NCBI RefSeq assembly: GCF_024323335.1
Contig: NC_066582.1
Span: forward strand, 180,988,782 to 181,052,781
Length of the DNA: 64,000 nucleotides
Reading direction: 5' to 3'
DNA from: Lathyrus oleraceus
Taxonomy: Eukaryota > Streptophyta > Magnoliopsida > Fabales > Fabaceae
The position numbers were made by a program, and so were the translations under genes. Shown in pieces: positions 60,661 through 64,000 of this stretch (its first letter is position 1; each line of letters begins with the position of its first letter). Under the pieces are notes generated by a model that was not told the origin of the DNA, ran no database searches, and was given only the letters and a program-made list of their open reading frames with translations.

Positions 60661-63616
60661 CTTGCCTTGCCTTGAACACAATCCAAGCATCCTTTTGAAC
60701 CACTAGAGGCAGCCACAAGCCAGCATAAACCATGGTGTTCCCAATCTCATTTTCACATTTCATTCAAAAAGCCACCAAATAGCCAAAACATGACAGCTCT
60801 TGTTCTAAGCACTTGTTGATCAAAAGAGCATTGCAAACACATCTCAAATATCACATAGCAAGTGTCCAAAGCCTCAAAACCTGCAGAAAACATCAAGAAC
60901 TCAAAATCACTTTTCAACTTGTCACATTGTATCAAATTTGCATTTTCAAAGCCACTTTCACTCTCAGGCCATTCCAAGCTTAGCAAATTAGTTTGTCATG
61001 ATCCATAGGGTATATTGAAGCTGTCTCAAACCTCCATTGCTCACTGTTTGAAAATCAAAAACATCACCTTTCTCAAAATCAAGCAAAAACCAGTTCAGTG
61101 GCCATCTTCATTTCCAGCTTGATTCAAGTTCAAGTAAGGTGTCAAACAGCTTGCCTTGGACCCTTTGAAGCTATTTGGATACCTGTCAAGCATTGAAAGC
61201 ATCTCCAGCATCACATTCAACATTGCCCTGTTCAGTCTGGTAAATTTTCGAGCTCCATTATTCTTCAAATTACTACATGCTTTGGATAGGTCTTTCTATG
61301 CTGGTTGTCATGATGCTTACACTTTTTGAAATGAATGCTTATTCATGAAGATATATTGTTTTGAAATTTGGTGTTAAAAGATGTTTCTGCTCGATTCTTG
61401 ACTTGTGTGTGGTTTTAACGGAAATCAATGGTGGATTCATGTTGACCTTGCCATGCTGATCATTTCCATATATTCAATTCTGGTTTTTGGGCAAGTTTGT
61501 GAAATCATGATTTGGGGATGGTGATGAACAGTGAAACCCTAACTTTTAAAATATTTTCCCAGATTTTTCTGCCCCATTTCTCACGTGCATGGCCTTGTAT
61601 CTCAACAACCAATCAAAACATTTCATTACCTGGCCAAAACGACCGTGTTTAATTAAGTGAATCATGATATTACAACTTTGCCATTCTTGCTCCGTTTATT
61701 TCATTTTAATTTCACATTTTATAACCAATCTTCCAAAAATCATAACTTGCTCATTTTTGATCCAAATTCAATGGGATTTTTTGTGTTGTGTTCATCATGA
61801 TCCCTAGTTTTTTATCATTATTTTTCCAGAATTTTTGGATGGTTGGTTTTTAAATGTTGCTAGGGTTTGTGACATGTGACCAATTTTTGTACACTTTGCC
61901 AAATCAATTGTGAAATTATGAGAATGTATCCAATGACTCCCAAATTTTTTGTGCTTAAACTAGACACATTCATGGTGATTTTGGTGTAGAGTTTGTGCAT
62001 TTATCATTTGTGGTTTGTGAGTTATGATTTTTTGAATTAGGGTGTGACAATTTGTGTCACACCATTGATGTCCAACTTCATGATTTTCATTACCATGCTT
62101 CCTTACATCCAAATGACCCCAAATTTTGCATGAACCTACTATTGTATGTCTAGTTTACATGTGAATTTTCTTGGAATTATTTGTGGCATTTCCTAATTGT
62201 TTGAGATTTTCTCCCCTGCCTAGTCAAATGTTGACTTTGTGTGACACATGTTCCCACTTCATTTGTGAAATTCTCATACTTTATTAGATGGACATGAAAT
62301 TTTACATGAGATAACTAGACATCCTCATCTTTGCCATGGTTTTGGTCCTATTCATTTATCATACACCATTCTTGACTTATGATTTTTCTAAGTTGATGCA
62401 TGTTTGGTTGACTTCTTTGAGCATGTTCAAATTGGCTTTGACTTTCTGATTTTCATTGACTGCCTTCCACTTGTCCAAATGGGATGAAATTTGACATGTT
62501 TACCATGCTATGTGTTAGGGTTGATCATGATTTATTTGGTGATTTTTGGAAAATGTTTAGATTGCTTTTGATGCAAGTCTTTCTGTTGACTTCTGTGAGC
62601 TTCTGTTTTCCATGCTTTGACCTAGATGGCTCATGAAATGATGATAGTGATTGATATGGATGTGAACCCAATTGGTTGTGTTTCTTGAATGTTTATACTT
62701 GACTTTGATTGGATATCCTTTGCTGTTTTGATTTTCTCATTCACTTTTGACCCTAGGCTTGTCCTAGTGGTCCTGTTACTCACCTTTGAGCTTGTGTTTT
62801 CAGGTTGACCATCAAATGGCCATTGAGACCAATTCTTTTGATTGAGCTTGCTTAGATACCATTGTCTAACTTGTTTGTTTTGTAGGTGGCTTGGCTCTCA
62901 TGCCCTAAGCCTTGTGCCTTGCACATCCATGTGCCCTCTAATTGACTGTGGCCTCTGTTTCCTTTTACTTTGTTTGAAGTTGTATACTAACATCTGCTTG
63001 ATTGTTTCAGGTGCTTTAGTTGCTTAGTTCCTTGTGAACTTTTTGCTTTGCTTTGCTTGTATAAGCAATTTGCATTGAGGTATGTCTCTTCTACTTCATG
63101 TAGTCTGGAAGACCTGGCCTGTTACTTGGCCAGGCAACTGTCTGAAGTCCTCCTTAAGAGGCAATGTTTGTGACTGTTTACTTTTGTCCTTGCATAGAGT
63201 CAAAGACCTCCTAAGTGAAGAGGCAATTGGTGGAAGGTAGGGATATGCAATCTATCCCCCACTATTCAGTGTGTCATTTGCTTTGCTCACACCACTGTGT
63301 TGATGCATTTCAGATACAAACCCAAGATCTTGTACAATTGTACAGTTGAATCAGTTTTGAATGTGTAGAAGGGTTCCCACTTTCTGGACCCACACATTCT
63401 TGTCTTAAGCTCTCCCAGGCCAGGGATAAGAGCTGTGAAGTCTCATCTTCACTTCATCCTTTCATCTGCTTCACCTTAGCCCCTCAATGGCAAGGTTAAG
63501 AGCAACATTCACCCAGTTCCAGAGGTTTGTTTGTCGAGGTTGATATGACCCCTTGACTAAAACCTAACCCTTGTTTGAGCCACTTGTTTGTGTATAGCGT
63601 GTGCTATCTATGCTTG

Positions 63617-63743
63617 TAGGATTGTTTGACTTGCTTCCTGTGCAAGATAGGATTGTTTGACTTGCTTCCTGTGCAAGTTAGGATTAGTTTAGACTTGCTT
63701 CCTGTGCAAGTTAAGTGTGTGTGGCTTGCTCCCTGTGTGAGCC
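63617..63743 (+). repeat. Tandem 31-33 bp repeat with hairpins in the element 5 LTR
   Basis: Four units: 63617-63647 and 63648-63678 differ at one base, 63679-63711 is slightly longer, 63712-63743 is divergent. Each contains ACTTGCTTCCTGTGCAAGT or a variant, a short inverted repeat (6-bp arms, 7-base loop). The fourth unit has GGCT...AGCC instead. The element 1 LTR has a single such unit near 6940-6965. Confidence 0.8.
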
Positions 63744-64000
63744 ATACTTAGGATAGGTTGGCCCTTGTGCCGTTTAGCTAGAAACCTTAACTTAGGGATG
63801 ATCTTGCATGATAACATCTAGGCTCGAGTCGTAGTCTCCCTAGTTGTGTCTCCCTCTGTTATCTGGTTAGGCTAGATCCTTATCCCTGCGTAGGGGAACT
63901 ACATCGCCCTGATCTTCATACCAGATGAAGTATGTAGGCAGGAGATTGAGCTGATCTCTCCGGGCGCCCTTTTTCTTTTTCCACCTTTGTGTTGACCACC

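Larger units (their letters stand above)
58031..64000 (+). mobile_element. Element 5: 5' end of an LTR of family alpha
   Basis: Begins TGTAGCACCTCGAATTTGCACC, the same start as the element 1 LTR in the other orientation, preceded by ATAAC (58026-58030, candidate target-site duplication). It runs off the right edge without reaching an LTR end. Its last bases match about 6690 of the element 1 LTR, so roughly 650 bp of LTR remain outside. Up to that point it is about 1.3 kb longer than the element 1 copy, mostly because of the 59230-60660 zone. No genes are supported inside; internal region unseen, so a solo LTR cannot be excluded. Confidence 0.88.

Noticed and set aside
63617..63743. CRISPR-like array
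   Set aside because: Units are directly adjacent with no spacers, and the context is a plant LTR.

Overview
The window is a piece of a large, repeat-rich plant genome. It is built almost entirely of nested LTR retrotransposons of the Ty3/gypsy Tat lineage, Ogre type. The Ogre features seen are LTRs of 4.4 to more than 5.9 kb, an extra ORF1 before gag, a predicted intron between pro and pol, two RNase H domains, and a primer-binding site beginning TGGCGACTC. This combination points to a legume of the pea/vetch tribe (Fabeae), most likely Pisum or a close relative. That assignment is inference from the element type, not from a marker gene. No intact host gene, rRNA or tRNA gene was found. The only host-like coding sequence is a broken GDSL esterase/lipase fragment.

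Layout, left to right. (1) 1-11349: element 1, minus strand, the 5' two-thirds of an Ogre (gag-pro running off the left edge, intact ORF1, leader, PBS, 5.3-kb 5' LTR). (2) 11350-15380: plus-strand remnant of an Ogre 3' UTR, followed by unassigned AT-rich repeat DNA. (3) 15381-25038: remnants of two 'beta' LTRs. The first is split by a solo 'gamma' LTR (15712-20647) with a perfect 5-bp target-site duplication. Between the two beta remnants lies about 1.4 kb carrying the GDSL fragment. (4) 25039-38773: element 2, plus strand, from 5' LTR to the integrase catalytic core, with many stop codons. (5) 38774-56887: element 3, minus strand, inserted in the integrase gene of element 2. It runs from its 3' LTR through integrase, RNase H, RT, protease, gag and ORF1 to a leader that is cut short. 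(6) 56888-58030: part of a Ty1/copia LTR of SIRE/Maximus appearance, minus strand, in the leader of element 3. (7) 58031-64000: start of element 5, plus strand, an LTR of the same family as element 1, inserted in the copia LTR and running off the right edge.

The right half is therefore a four-level nest: element 2, then 3, then copia, then 5. The coding modules belong to one replication machine: gag (particle), protease, RT with RNase H, a second RNase H, integrase, and an ORF1 protein of unknown role. Elements 2 and 3 are dead (stops and frameshifts). Element 1 is nearly clean, with one stop in gag.

The most interesting signals are three stem-loop repeats with compensatory arm changes just after the integrase stop codon of element 3; a predicted pro-pol intron whose junctions keep frame in two diverged copies; a PBS-like motif repeated inside the end of every LTR examined; peptide conservation upstream of the first gag ATG in three elements; and the GDSL gene fragment caught between LTR remnants.
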